Positions 36,533 to 44,427 of a DNA stretch of 64,000 bases are shown here, one piece after another. The notes under the pieces were generated by a model. The model made no database searches. It was not told where the DNA came from and saw nothing but the letters and a program-made list of their open reading frames with translations. The translations under genes were made by a program, and so were the position numbers. Within the stretch, counting starts at the first letter, position 1, and the number at the start of each line of letters is the position of its first letter. The DNA is taken from contig NZ_BDAV01000014.1 of the NCBI RefSeq assembly GCF_001612635.1, positions 296,302 to 360,301 on the forward strand, in the 5' to 3' direction. This DNA is from Nocardia africana NBRC 100379. Lineage in GTDB: Bacteria > Actinomycetota > Actinomycetes > Mycobacteriales > Mycobacteriaceae.

Positions 36533-37624
36533 CTACCGCCCCCGCGGTGTCAGATCCGCCAGCAGACCGAAGTCGAGCGCGTCCACCTCGGCCAGATACA
36601 CCGGCTGCGTCGTGTGCGCACCGCGAACCCGCACCTCACCACGCGGACCCTGATAGCTGACCCGGGCAGCGGCACGCTCGATGGCGCCCACCTCGAGGCT
36701 GCGCGCCCGTTCGGCCAGCGCGGCCAGCAGAAGCATTCCCTCGTAACAGGATTCACCGATATTGTTCAACGTCGGCGCCTCCGCGCCGAACAGCCGCTCG
36801 TACCGCGCGCCGAACTCCATCGACGGCGCCGACGCGACGCCCTCGAGATATCCGCACGCCGTGAACAGACCGCGCGTGCCCGCGACACCGCTGGCATACA
36901 GCACATCCTCGCCGATCATCATGGCGAGCCGGATCCGGTCGCGGTCCAGGCCGGCACGCGCGTAGGCGCGATTGAACGCCGCGGCGTCGGCGCCGACCAT
37001 CAGCATGAGCACCCCTTCGGCGGACGATGCCCGGATCGTGTCGAGCACCCCACGGAAGTCCCGGCCGCCGAGCGGCACGAATGCCGAGCCGACCAGCTCT
37101 ATTCCGAGCACGGAGGCGAATTCCCTTGTCACGCGGGCGGTCTCGCGCGGCCAGACGTAGTCGTTGCCGACGACGCACCAGCGCCGGACACCGTATTCGG
37201 CGCGTAGCCACCGCAGTGCGGGAAACAACTGCCGATCGGGAGTCTCCCCCACCATGTACACCCCGGCCGCGTCCTCCCCACCCTCGTAGAACGTCGTGTA
37301 GATGTAGGGCACCCGTCCCGCCGTATGCGGGGTGATCGCGCGCCGGGCATCCGACAGATGCCAGCCGACCACCGCATCGACCGCACCGGAATTCACCAAA
37401 CGCCGCACGCGAGCGGCCAGCACCGGCGGCGGAGCGCCGGCGTCGACGGCGTGCAGCCGTACCGGCCGGTCCAGAATCCCGCCCGCGGCATCGAGATCGG
37501 CGGCGGCGAGCATCGCACACGCTTCGCACGACGGCCCGAACATGCCCGCCGGACCACTGAGTGGGACCACGAGGGCGATATCCACGGTCGGCCGGCGCTC
37601 ACCCGCCCAGTGCCCGTATGACAT
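36533..37624 (-). CDS. AmiC-like amide-binding sensor (periplasmic-binding-protein fold, cytoplasmic)
   Basis: A 363-residue receptor-ligand-binding (Peripla_BP_6) protein related to Pseudomonas and mycobacterial AmiC and to urea/amide-binding proteins. Typical blocks: IALVVPLSGPAGMFGPSCEACAMLAAADLDAAGGILDRPV, WHLSDARRAITPH, VPYIYTTFYEGGEDAAGVYMVGETPDRQLFPALRWL. There is no signal peptide, so it works in the cytoplasm as a sensor rather than as a transporter subunit. ATG 37624 is used; GTG 37639 would add five residues. It is divergent from an AmiA-like MarR gene, with the amidase genes beyond; in M. smegmatis AmiC relieves AmiA repression in response to amides. Confidence 0.82.
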   Translation of the reverse strand: MSYGHWAGERRPTVDIALVVPLSGPAGMFGPSCEACAMLAAADLDAAGGILDRPVRLHAVDAGAPPPVLAARVRRLVNSGAVDAVVGWHLSDARRAITPHTAGRVPYIYTTFYEGGEDAAGVYMVGETPDRQLFPALRWLRAEYGVRRWCVVGNDYVWPRETARVTREFASVLGIELVGSAFVPLGGRDFRGVLDTIRASSAEGVLMLMVGADAAAFNRAYARAGLDRDRIRLAMMIGEDVLYASGVAGTRGLFTACGYLEGVASAPSMEFGARYERLFGAEAPTLNNIGESCYEGMLLLAALAERARSLEVGAIERAAARVSYQGPRGEVRVRGAHTTQPVYLAEVDALDFGLLADLTPRGR

Positions 37625-37644
37625 CGGAACCACCACCACCGTAT

Positions 37645-37682
37645 ATTTTCATCTGAAAATTACCCATACGGCGCTGTATACT
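37645..37682 (+). promoter_or_regulatory. Operator and leaderless promoter of the AmiA-like regulator
   Basis: attttca-tc-tgaaaat (37645-37660) is an inverted repeat with 7-bp arms. It overlaps the expected -35 position of a -10 box TATACT at 37677-37682, which lies 8 nt before the MarR ATG at 37691. The core TTTCATCTGAAA recurs in front of fmdB at 39747-39758. Confidence 0.7.
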
Positions 37683-37690
37683 CGTCTCCG

Positions 37691-38155
37691 ATGGACGGTA
37701 GCAGCGCAGAAGACGCCCTGGAAGATTTCGCGCGCCTGTTACGACGCGCATCACAGCGGCTCGACGAGGCGATCACGGCGCGGCTCGGTGAGCCGACCGT
37801 CGCCCGCTGGCACGTGCTGGCGGCGCTGGGCGGCGGGACCGGCCTGTCGATGTCGGAGCTCGCCGAACTCACTCCGCTGACCGGCGCCAGCCTCACCCGG
37901 CTGATCGACGCGATGGTGTCGGACAATCTGGTGCACCGCAAGGTGGATCCGCTCGATCGCCGTCGCGTGCTCGTATCCCGCACGCGCCGTGGCACTCTCG
38001 CCTATCAGAAGATGCGGCGGAGCCTCGAGGGCAGCGCCCTCGAGACGATCCCCGCCGCCCGGCCGCAGCTGATCGGCGAGCTCACGACATTGCTCGACTT
38101 CCTGGGGGCCGAGCACTCCACCGCGGCGACCGGGGCGACCCGGCCCACCGGTTGA
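37691..38155 (+). CDS. MarR-family regulator, AmiA-like
   Basis: A 154-residue repressor: VARWHVLAALGGGTGLSMSELAELTPLTGASLTRLIDAMVSDNLVHRKVDPLDRRRVLVSRTRRGTLAYQKM contains the HTH and wing with DPLDRRR. Position between an AmiC-like sensor and the FmdA amidase parallels AmiA, the MarR-type repressor of the M. smegmatis acetamidase operon. The ATG lies 8 nt after TATACT, so the transcript is probably leaderless, and an inverted repeat covers the -35 region. The same 12-bp core upstream of fmdB marks the amidase genes as targets. Confidence 0.85.
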   Translation: MDGSSAEDALEDFARLLRRASQRLDEAITARLGEPTVARWHVLAALGGGTGLSMSELAELTPLTGASLTRLIDAMVSDNLVHRKVDPLDRRRVLVSRTRRGTLAYQKMRRSLEGSALETIPAARPQLIGELTTLLDFLGAEHSTAATGATRPTG

Positions 38156-38182
38156 TCGCGCCCTTCGCTCGATCACCGGACG

Positions 38183-39436
38183 TCAGCGCGCGGCGTGCGG
38201 CACCCCGGGACCGGGGTCGACGGCCACCGGACCAGCGGCCGTCGGAGTGACCGGGAAGTCGAAGATCGCCGTCGGAATGTACACCGTCGCACAGGCATTC
38301 GGGATATCGACCACTCCGGAGAACCGGCCCTCGATCGGCGCCGCCCCGAGGATCAGATACGCCTGCTCGCGGCTGTAGCCGAAAGAGCTGAGGTAGTCGA
38401 TCGCGTGCAGACAGGCGCGCTGAAACGCCAATTGCGAATCCAGATACCGCTGCTGCCCGTCGAGAGTCACCGACGTGCCGGAAAATGCCAGGTACTCCGA
38501 ATAGACCGGCCCCTCGTTGCCGGGCAGGAAGATCGCGTTCTCGGTGACGCCGTAGCGGCTCATCCCGTCCTTGATCAGGTCCACCCGCAGATCGATGTAG
38601 CCGCCCATCTCGATCGCCCCGCAGAAGGTGATCTCACCGTCGCCCTGGGAGAAGTGCAGATCTCCCACCGACAGGTTCGCGCCGTCGACGAACACCGGAT
38701 AGAACACCCGGCTGCCCCGCGTGAAGTTCTTGATGTCCTGGTTACCGCCGTTCTCGCGCGGCGGGGCGGTGCGCGCGGCCTCGGCGGCGACCCGGTCGAA
38801 TTCGGGGCCGGTCAGCGAACCGAGCACGGCATCGCGCGGCAGCGGCGGCAGCGCCAGCGGCGGTACCCGCTCGGGATCGGTGGCGATCAACGCGGCCTCG
38901 CGGGCGTTCCACGACGAGAGCAATGCCGTCGACGGCGCGGTACCCATCAGGCCGGGATGCTGGATGCCGGTGAAGCTGACGCCCGGGATGTGCCGGGAGG
39001 TGGCGGTGTGACCGCTGAAATCCCAGATCGCCTTGTACGCGTCGGGGAACTGCTCGGTGAGGAAGCCACCCCCGTTGTCGGTGGCGAAGATGCCGGTATA
39101 TCCCCAACCCTGCCCGGCCAGCGGCCCGGAGTCCTCCTGCGGAATGGGTCCGATGTCGAGGATGTCGACGATCAGCAGGTCTCCCGGCCGCGCCCCCTCG
39201 ATCGCGAACGGACCGGACAGGCAGTGCACGGTACTGAGCGGGGCGTCGAGGATGTCGGCCGCGGAGTCGTCGTTGACGATGGCGCCGTCGAACCATTCGC
39301 GGACGTGCACGCGAAATTCGTCACCCGGCTTCACCGTCGCCACCGCCGGGATGTCGGGGTGCCAGCGGTTGTGGCCGACGAGCGTTTGTTCGGTGAACTT
39401 CTTGCTGGAGTCGAGGGGAAAGATCAGTTCGGGCAT
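38183..39436 (-). CDS. fmdA: Formamidase/acetamidase
   Basis: Hydrolyses formamide or acetamide to ammonia and the acid. The 417 residues match the FmdA/mycobacterial AmiE length and show TLVGHNRWHPDIPAVATVKPGDEFRVHVREWFDG, SGPFAIEGARPGDLLIVDILDIGP, HPGLMGTAPS and SVGDLHFSQGDGEITFCGAIEMGGY, all typical of the acetamidase/formamidase family. It is the second gene of an fmdB-fmdA operon (16-nt gap). FmdA supplies ammonium from amides; regulation by the AmiC/AmiA-like pair is inferred from the shared operator. No amiS-type amide channel is present nearby. Confidence 0.93.
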   Translation of the reverse strand: MPELIFPLDSSKKFTEQTLVGHNRWHPDIPAVATVKPGDEFRVHVREWFDGAIVNDDSAADILDAPLSTVHCLSGPFAIEGARPGDLLIVDILDIGPIPQEDSGPLAGQGWGYTGIFATDNGGGFLTEQFPDAYKAIWDFSGHTATSRHIPGVSFTGIQHPGLMGTAPSTALLSSWNAREAALIATDPERVPPLALPPLPRDAVLGSLTGPEFDRVAAEAARTAPPRENGGNQDIKNFTRGSRVFYPVFVDGANLSVGDLHFSQGDGEITFCGAIEMGGYIDLRVDLIKDGMSRYGVTENAIFLPGNEGPVYSEYLAFSGTSVTLDGQQRYLDSQLAFQRACLHAIDYLSSFGYSREQAYLILGAAPIEGRFSGVVDIPNACATVYIPTAIFDFPVTPTAAGPVAVDPGPGVPHAAR

Positions 39437-39452
39437 GGCGGTTCGCTTTCGA

Positions 39453-39728
39453 TCAGGGCCGCGGCAGGCGACGGTGGCGGGGGTCGGCGGTCGTCACGCG
39501 CGGTGCCCGGCCCGGCGGCACGGCGCCGACGACGGCCGGTTCGGATGCGGTGCGCGCGGTGGAGTCGAGCAGCCGGACGGCGGCCGAGCGCCGGACGAAC
39601 CCGCCCCCGGGCCGACGCACCGCCGCCTGCGCGCACTGTGGGCACGCCACACTCGCGGGCGCCTCGGCCATGCGATAGGACCGGTCGAACACCCCGCATC
39701 CGCGACAGCTGAACTGATACAACGGCAT
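39453..39728 (-). CDS. fmdB: FmdB-family zinc-ribbon protein
   Basis: A 91-residue protein starting MPLYQFSCRGCGVFDRSYRMAEAPASVACPQC: the two CxxC pairs form the FmdB zinc ribbon. The C-terminal 50 residues are basic and low in complexity. GGAGG is 7 nt before the ATG at 39728. First gene of the fmdB-fmdA operon; FmdB is described as a putative regulator of formamidase expression, though its mechanism is not established. Confidence 0.88.
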   Translation of the reverse strand: MPLYQFSCRGCGVFDRSYRMAEAPASVACPQCAQAAVRRPGGGFVRRSAAVRLLDSTARTASEPAVVGAVPPGRAPRVTTADPRHRRLPRP

Positions 39729-39746
39729 GGACGCACCTCCGATTGC

Positions 39747-39758
39747 TTTCAGATGAAA
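39747..39758 (-). promoter_or_regulatory. Second copy of the amide-regulon operator, upstream of fmdB
   Basis: tttcagatgaaa here is the exact reverse complement of the TTTCATCTGAAA core at the amiC/amiA-like intergenic region. Next to it ttctg-aa-cagaa is a second small inverted repeat (39763-39774), and TAGATT on the minus strand just upstream could be a -10 box. It lies 19-30 nt before the fmdB ATG. Confidence 0.65.
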
Positions 39759-40007
39759 TATTTTCTGAACAGAATCTACGGCTCGGGGTGTTACCGGATC
39801 ATTCGTCGCGGGTGAACTTCTCGTTTCGATGCCCGCGTGCCCTGTCACGCACCGGCACGCACGCGTTCCCCACCGCTGACCGCACTCGGCGGATTGACAG
39901 CCGTCGGCACACGGATTCAAGATCGACCGACTTCTGTCGAGGAATTCGCAAGTGCGCAAAAGCCGTTGCGCCGCTTGGCAACACCTTTCGAGTATGGGTT
40001 CTGGTGA

Positions 40008-41747
40008 ATGGTTGAGGTAGTAGCAGCACGGCCGCAAACCTCCGGCCGGCAGCGGGAGAACGTCCGGCAGCGACGCGGGCGATCATGGTGGGGCGCGGCG
40101 GCCGCGGTGACGAGCGGCGTGCTGTTACTGGTGTGGCAGGCGGCGAAGTACGGCATCTGGCTGGTGGACGACGCCGGAATCACGTTCGCCTACGCGCGCA
40201 GTGTCGCCGAGGGCGCCGGGCCGGTCCTGCAACCCGGCGCGCAACCGGTCGAGGGATTCTCCGATCCCACCTGGCTCGCGGTGCTGGTGCTGGGCAAATG
40301 GTGCGGCTTGTTCGACTCCGGCTCCCTGTTCGGCATCCCGGACTTCGTCTTCTACCCCAAGGCGGTCGCGGCACTGTGCTGCGCCGGGATCCTCGTCTGC
40401 TGTTACGTCGCCGCGCGGCGGGTGTCGCGTTGGCCCGCGCTGGTGACGTTCGTCACCGCCGCCGTGCTCGCCGCGATTCCGTCGTTCGTCATCTGGTGTT
40501 TCTCCGGCCTGGAGAATTCATTGTTCGCGCTGGCGGCGAGCGCTCTGGCCGTCCGCCTGTTCCTGGCGGTGCTGGACGAGCGGTTGTGGACACCCGCGAT
40601 GGCTGTGACGGCCGGTGCGATAGCGGCGTTCGCGGCGCTGACCCGGCCCGACGGCCTGATCTACCTCGCGGCCTATCCCCTGGTGTCGGTGATCCTGGTT
40701 CGCCGCGCCACCTGGCCTGTCGCACTTCGTCATGTGCTGTATTCCGCTGCGGCGTTCGCGATTCCGTTCGGGGCGTATCTGGCGTGGCGGATCAGCGAGT
40801 TCGGCCGGCTCGTCGCGAATACGGCGGTCGCCAAGAATCAGGCGATGCCGACCGTGCACGACCTGACCAGGGCGGGTGACCTCGTGCAGTACGCGGGCGC
40901 ACCCGCCGTGGTCGCGGCCGTCGGTGTGGTCGGGTTCGCCCTGGCCGGGCCGGGCAGAATCCGCAACGGCCTTGTCGCCCTGCTGGTTCCGCTGGCTCTG
41001 GCGATTACGGGTTACTGTGTGCTGCAACCGGATTGGATGGGGCAGTTCCGGTTCGCCACTCCGGTGTGGGCGCTCGCCGCGCTGGTCGTCGTACTCTCGG
41101 CGACGGAGGTGCTGGCCCGGCTGCGCACCCGGGGAAGGGCACTGGTCGCGCTGACGCTGGTCGCCGCCATGATCCCCTCCGGTGTCGCCCTGGCCGACGC
41201 CGCCGAGTCCTACCGTGCGGATTCCGATATCCCGTTGTGCTGGATAGCGTTCCGCTTCGGGCGCTACTTCAACGGCTACGCCGACATCCTCGACCTGCAG
41301 CAGGGCACGCTACTGGCCCCCGACATGGGCGGAAGCGCGCTGACCTCCCGACTGCGGCTGATCGATATGGCGGGGCTCGCCGATGCGCACATCGCCGACA
41401 TCTACGCGGGCAAGGCCGACGTCGGCCTCGCCGACTACGTGTTCGAGGACCTGAAGCCCACGTTCGTCCACACTCACGGCGTCTGGATGCGGAACGGCCT
41501 CACCGTCGATCCGCGCATGGACCGCGACTACTACCGGATTCAGCAGTCGCAGAACACGTCCAGTCCGGACGAGGACTGGGTCCGCAAGGACGTGGTGCGC
41601 GGCGACAAGCAGCTCGATCAACTGCGCCGGTACTCGAGCGAGGTCCTTCCGCACCTGTTGTCCGACTACCAGCGGACCGGTGAGTGCGGAACGGTGCTAC
41701 GACCGGGTCAGACAGTCGAGCACAGCCGGGACGGAAGCGTTTCCTAG
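40008..41747 (+). CDS. GT-C-type membrane glycosyltransferase
   Basis: A 579-residue polytopic protein with about ten membrane segments and a C-terminal extracytoplasmic domain of about 160 residues. The first loop has VDDAGITFAYARSVAEGAGPVLQPGAQPVEGFSDPTWLAVL: the Asp-Asp and the VEGFSDPTW block are typical of GT-C enzymes that use polyprenyl-phosphate sugars, such as mycobacterial arabinofuranosyltransferase AftB-like proteins. A cell-envelope polysaccharide is the likely acceptor; the donor sugar is not certain. DedA follows after 53 nt from its own promoter-like site. Confidence 0.75.
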   Translation: MVEVVAARPQTSGRQRENVRQRRGRSWWGAAAAVTSGVLLLVWQAAKYGIWLVDDAGITFAYARSVAEGAGPVLQPGAQPVEGFSDPTWLAVLVLGKWCGLFDSGSLFGIPDFVFYPKAVAALCCAGILVCCYVAARRVSRWPALVTFVTAAVLAAIPSFVIWCFSGLENSLFALAASALAVRLFLAVLDERLWTPAMAVTAGAIAAFAALTRPDGLIYLAAYPLVSVILVRRATWPVALRHVLYSAAAFAIPFGAYLAWRISEFGRLVANTAVAKNQAMPTVHDLTRAGDLVQYAGAPAVVAAVGVVGFALAGPGRIRNGLVALLVPLALAITGYCVLQPDWMGQFRFATPVWALAALVVVLSATEVLARLRTRGRALVALTLVAAMIPSGVALADAAESYRADSDIPLCWIAFRFGRYFNGYADILDLQQGTLLAPDMGGSALTSRLRLIDMAGLADAHIADIYAGKADVGLADYVFEDLKPTFVHTHGVWMRNGLTVDPRMDRDYYRIQQSQNTSSPDEDWVRKDVVRGDKQLDQLRRYSSEVLPHLLSDYQRTGECGTVLRPGQTVEHSRDGSVS

Positions 41748-41800
41748 CGCGACCGACGCCGTATCCGGCCCCGAATCCGGCAAACCGTTACGGTTGTCCC

Positions 41801-42427
41801 GTGACCGGCACGTGGACCGCACTCAATCCGACGAGTGGGTCCTCGCTGCTGGCCAACTTCGGGGCGCTGGCCGTGCTGGCCGGCACCTTCGCCGAGTCGG
41901 GTCTGCTGGTGGTGGGGTTCTTCCTTCCGGGCGACACCCTGATCTTCCCCGCCGGCATCCTGTGCGCGGGCAGGGCTCATTCCGGTCCTCACCTCATCCT
42001 GTGGCAGGTATTGCTCTGCGCCGCAGTAGGTTCGATCGCCGGCGCCCAGGCCGGATACGCCTTCGGCAAGCACGGCGGCCGAGCCGTCCTCCATCGCACA
42101 TCGAACCCTCGATTGCACACGGTCGTGGCTCGTGGCGAACGCTGGCTCGACCGGTACGGCGCGCGCCGGGCGATCGTGATCGGCCGATTCGTGCCGATGG
42201 TCAGGACGGTCATCAGCCCGGTGGCCGGGGTGCTCGACGTGCCCACCCGCACGTTCACGGTGTGGCAGATCGTCGGCGCGATCCTGTGGTCGCAGAGCCT
42301 GGTCCTGCTGGGCTATTGGCTCGGGGCGTCGATGCCCAACGTCGACAAGTACCTGCTGCCCGCGGTCGCGGTCATCGTCGTGGTGTCGCTGGTGCCACTA
42401 CTCGGGCAACTGCGCAAACGCGCGTAG
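41801..42427 (+). CDS. DedA-family membrane protein
   Basis: A 208-residue membrane protein with the VTT/DedA core: ESGLLVVGFFLPGDTLIFPAGILC, GSIAGAQAGYAFGKHGGR and the GRFVPMVRTVISPVAGVLDVP block, whose Gly-Arg and Pro-x-x-Arg are family hallmarks. DedA proteins act as flippases or recyclers of undecaprenyl phosphate or phospholipids and support membrane energetics. The GTG at 41801 follows TACGGT (41789-41794) by 6 nt, a leaderless pattern that fixes the start. Together with the preceding GT-C enzyme it may form a polyprenyl-phosphate theme (inference). Confidence 0.9.
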   Translation: MTGTWTALNPTSGSSLLANFGALAVLAGTFAESGLLVVGFFLPGDTLIFPAGILCAGRAHSGPHLILWQVLLCAAVGSIAGAQAGYAFGKHGGRAVLHRTSNPRLHTVVARGERWLDRYGARRAIVIGRFVPMVRTVISPVAGVLDVPTRTFTVWQIVGAILWSQSLVLLGYWLGASMPNVDKYLLPAVAVIVVVSLVPLLGQLRKRA

Positions 42428-42433
42428 GCGAGC

Positions 42434-43540
42434 TCACCGCGGCGGCGTGCCGCGGCGCGGGCGCGGCCCGATCTGGTCGAGCAGATCGTTGACCTCGTCG
42501 CCGAAACCGTTGCCGACCGGCTTCGGCGTCTTGTTGGGGAATCGGCGCGTGACGTGTTCCTCGGCCGCGGATCCCGGCAGCACGTAGACGGTTTCCGCCT
42601 TGTTCTGCAACGGGCGCACCACCTCGTCGAGATGCGTTTTTCGGTCGTCGAGGAAGGCGCCGATCACATCTTCGCCGGCCGGGCACACGGCCATGCAGTA
42701 GCCGGCCTTGTAGTTGGGTTTGAACGACAGGCTCTGCCACATCGAGAACGATTCACCCCTCGTGACGCGCTCGCGGTAGTCGTCGCGGTCGGCGCTGTCG
42801 GCGACCGTTTCGGCCCAGTCGGTGAAGCCGCCCATGAACTCCCGGTAGTTGTGGGTGTAGCAGGCCTGGAAATCGAAACCACCGTCGTGGGTGATCGCAC
42901 CGACCGGGCACGCGGAGACGCACAACTTGCATTCCAGACACGGGGTGAAGTCCAGCGCCGCACTCGGCTCGTCGACCACCGCGTCGGTCACCACGGTGCC
43001 GAGCAGGATGAAGTTGCCGAACTTCGGGTGGATGACGTTGCGGTGAATGCCCATGACGCCCAGACCCGCAGCCTCGGCCACCACCTTGTGCGCGAGCACC
43101 CACACCCGCCCCGGAAACTGTTCGACTTCCATCGGATATCCCGGCGCCGGATAGACCGCGCGGTAGCCGGCCTCCTCGAGGGCTCGGGTGATGCGCCGCG
43201 ACACCACGTTCGTCTCGTCGTCGGCATGGTTGAACTCGGCGTTGGCGAGGCTGCGCATCGGGCTGCGCAGATTGTCGCGGTTCATCCGGATACAGAAGGC
43301 CACGAAGGTGCGCGCCGACGGCAGAATGCCGCGCGCGTGCTCGCGCTCCTCCGCCACCCTCGGGTCGTCGACGGACACGAAGCCCACGTCGTCGGCCCCG
43401 GCAGCGAGGCAGATCTCACGCAGCCGCGCGGCGGTCAGCACCGGATCGGGCGCCTTTCTCCCTTGTGCGGCAAGGTGTTTGACGGTCGGGTGCTCCGCGT
43501 AGCGCCCCGCCTCCGCCGGTTCCCGGTCGGTTGACGACAT
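42434..43540 (-). CDS. QueG/reductive-dehalogenase-like 4Fe-4S protein
   Basis: A 368-residue iron-sulfur protein. CLECKLCVSACPVGAI gives one [4Fe-4S] cluster and a second set is partly visible around CMAVCPAGEDVIGAF with the earlier Cys in FQACYTHN. The N-terminal half (RLREICLAAGADDVGFVSVDDPRV, VMGIHRNVIHPKFGNFILLGTVVT) follows the corrinoid-binding-like fold of epoxyqueuosine reductase and reductive dehalogenases. It is not a standard QueG, so its substrate is unknown. AGGAGGGG precedes the ATG at 43540. Cobalamin assembly genes elsewhere in the window would fit a corrinoid cofactor, but nothing links them directly. Confidence 0.82.
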   Translation of the reverse strand: MSSTDREPAEAGRYAEHPTVKHLAAQGRKAPDPVLTAARLREICLAAGADDVGFVSVDDPRVAEEREHARGILPSARTFVAFCIRMNRDNLRSPMRSLANAEFNHADDETNVVSRRITRALEEAGYRAVYPAPGYPMEVEQFPGRVWVLAHKVVAEAAGLGVMGIHRNVIHPKFGNFILLGTVVTDAVVDEPSAALDFTPCLECKLCVSACPVGAITHDGGFDFQACYTHNYREFMGGFTDWAETVADSADRDDYRERVTRGESFSMWQSLSFKPNYKAGYCMAVCPAGEDVIGAFLDDRKTHLDEVVRPLQNKAETVYVLPGSAAEEHVTRRFPNKTPKPVGNGFGDEVNDLLDQIGPRPRRGTPPR

Positions 43541-43697
43541 CGCGCCCCTCCTATCTCCACGAGACGTACGGCCTCGAAGAGATAGACGAATCCGGCGGCC
43601 GGAAATCATCGCCGGTAACCGCCACGGCCGCAGACGTTATGGAACCGCAACCTAGGACGAGAAGTGACAATCACTGCACAGCAACCGCTTTCGGATC

Positions 43698-44336
43698 TCA
43701 GCCCAGTTGACGCCGGACCGCGGCGACGAGCCACTCTTCGTAGCGTTCCATACTCCATCCGCCCTGCAGGACGAGTTGCTGGTGACTTTCGGGTGACCAG
43801 AGGAAGGACAGCTCGTCGGCCGCGGTTTCGGGATCGGTGTCGTCGCGGGCGATTCCGCGGTCGAGCAACATGCCGACCACGTTGCGATAGTCCTGCTTGC
43901 GGCGGGCCAGCAGTCCGGCCAGCGCCTCGGCGACGGCGGTATCGGCGTTCGCGGCACTCAGGAACTCCGTCCACAGCACGCTGGTGCGCGCGTTGGCCGC
44001 GGCGACGAAACTCGCGGCCGCCCGCAGGAACGCGTCGTGGTCGGCGATGGCGTTGACCTCGACCGCGGCGTCGCTGTCGGATACGGGCGCCTCCCCCTCC
44101 TCGCCCGCGAACGCCTGCTCGAAGGCGCCCAGCAGCAGAGTGCGCTTGGGGCCGTTGGCCTTCACGGTTTCGGTCGAGACTCCGGCGCGCGTCCCGATAT
44201 CGGACAGCGAGGTGCCGCCGTAGCCGCGCTCCACGAAGCAGGCCGCCGCGGCGTCGAGCACACGGCGGCGGGTCGCCGCGGCTTGTTCAGTGCGCAGAGC
44301 GGATCGATAGGTCCGGGTGGCGGTCTTGTCAGTCAT
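43698..44336 (-). CDS. TetR-family transcriptional regulator
   Basis: A 212-residue repressor: AATRRRVLDAAAACFVERGYGGTSLSDIGTRAGVSTETVKANGPKRTLLLGAFEQAF is the HTH region; the unusual KANGPKR replaces the common YxHFxxK. The ligand-binding half ends with LVAAVRRQLG. AGGA lies about 7 nt before the ATG at 44336. It is divergent from a UGT-type glycosyltransferase, with an inverted repeat between them that is its likely operator. Confidence 0.88.
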   Translation of the reverse strand: MTDKTATRTYRSALRTEQAAATRRRVLDAAAACFVERGYGGTSLSDIGTRAGVSTETVKANGPKRTLLLGAFEQAFAGEEGEAPVSDSDAAVEVNAIADHDAFLRAAASFVAAANARTSVLWTEFLSAANADTAVAEALAGLLARRKQDYRNVVGMLLDRGIARDDTDPETAADELSFLWSPESHQQLVLQGGWSMERYEEWLVAAVRRQLG

Positions 44337-44351
44337 CTCAATTCCTAATTG

Positions 44352-44370
44352 ACTACCCCAGCAAGGTAGT
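44352..44370. promoter_or_regulatory. Inverted repeat, probable TetR operator
   Basis: actacc (44352-44357) and ggtagt (44365-44370) form an inverted repeat with a 7-nt spacer, 16 nt from the TetR start codon and 58 nt before the glycosyltransferase ATG. Confidence 0.55.
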
Positions 44371-44427
44371 GAATACTTCATCGGTGTCACCAATCTTACT
44401 TCGCTTCACCCGTCGGAAGACCTGCCC

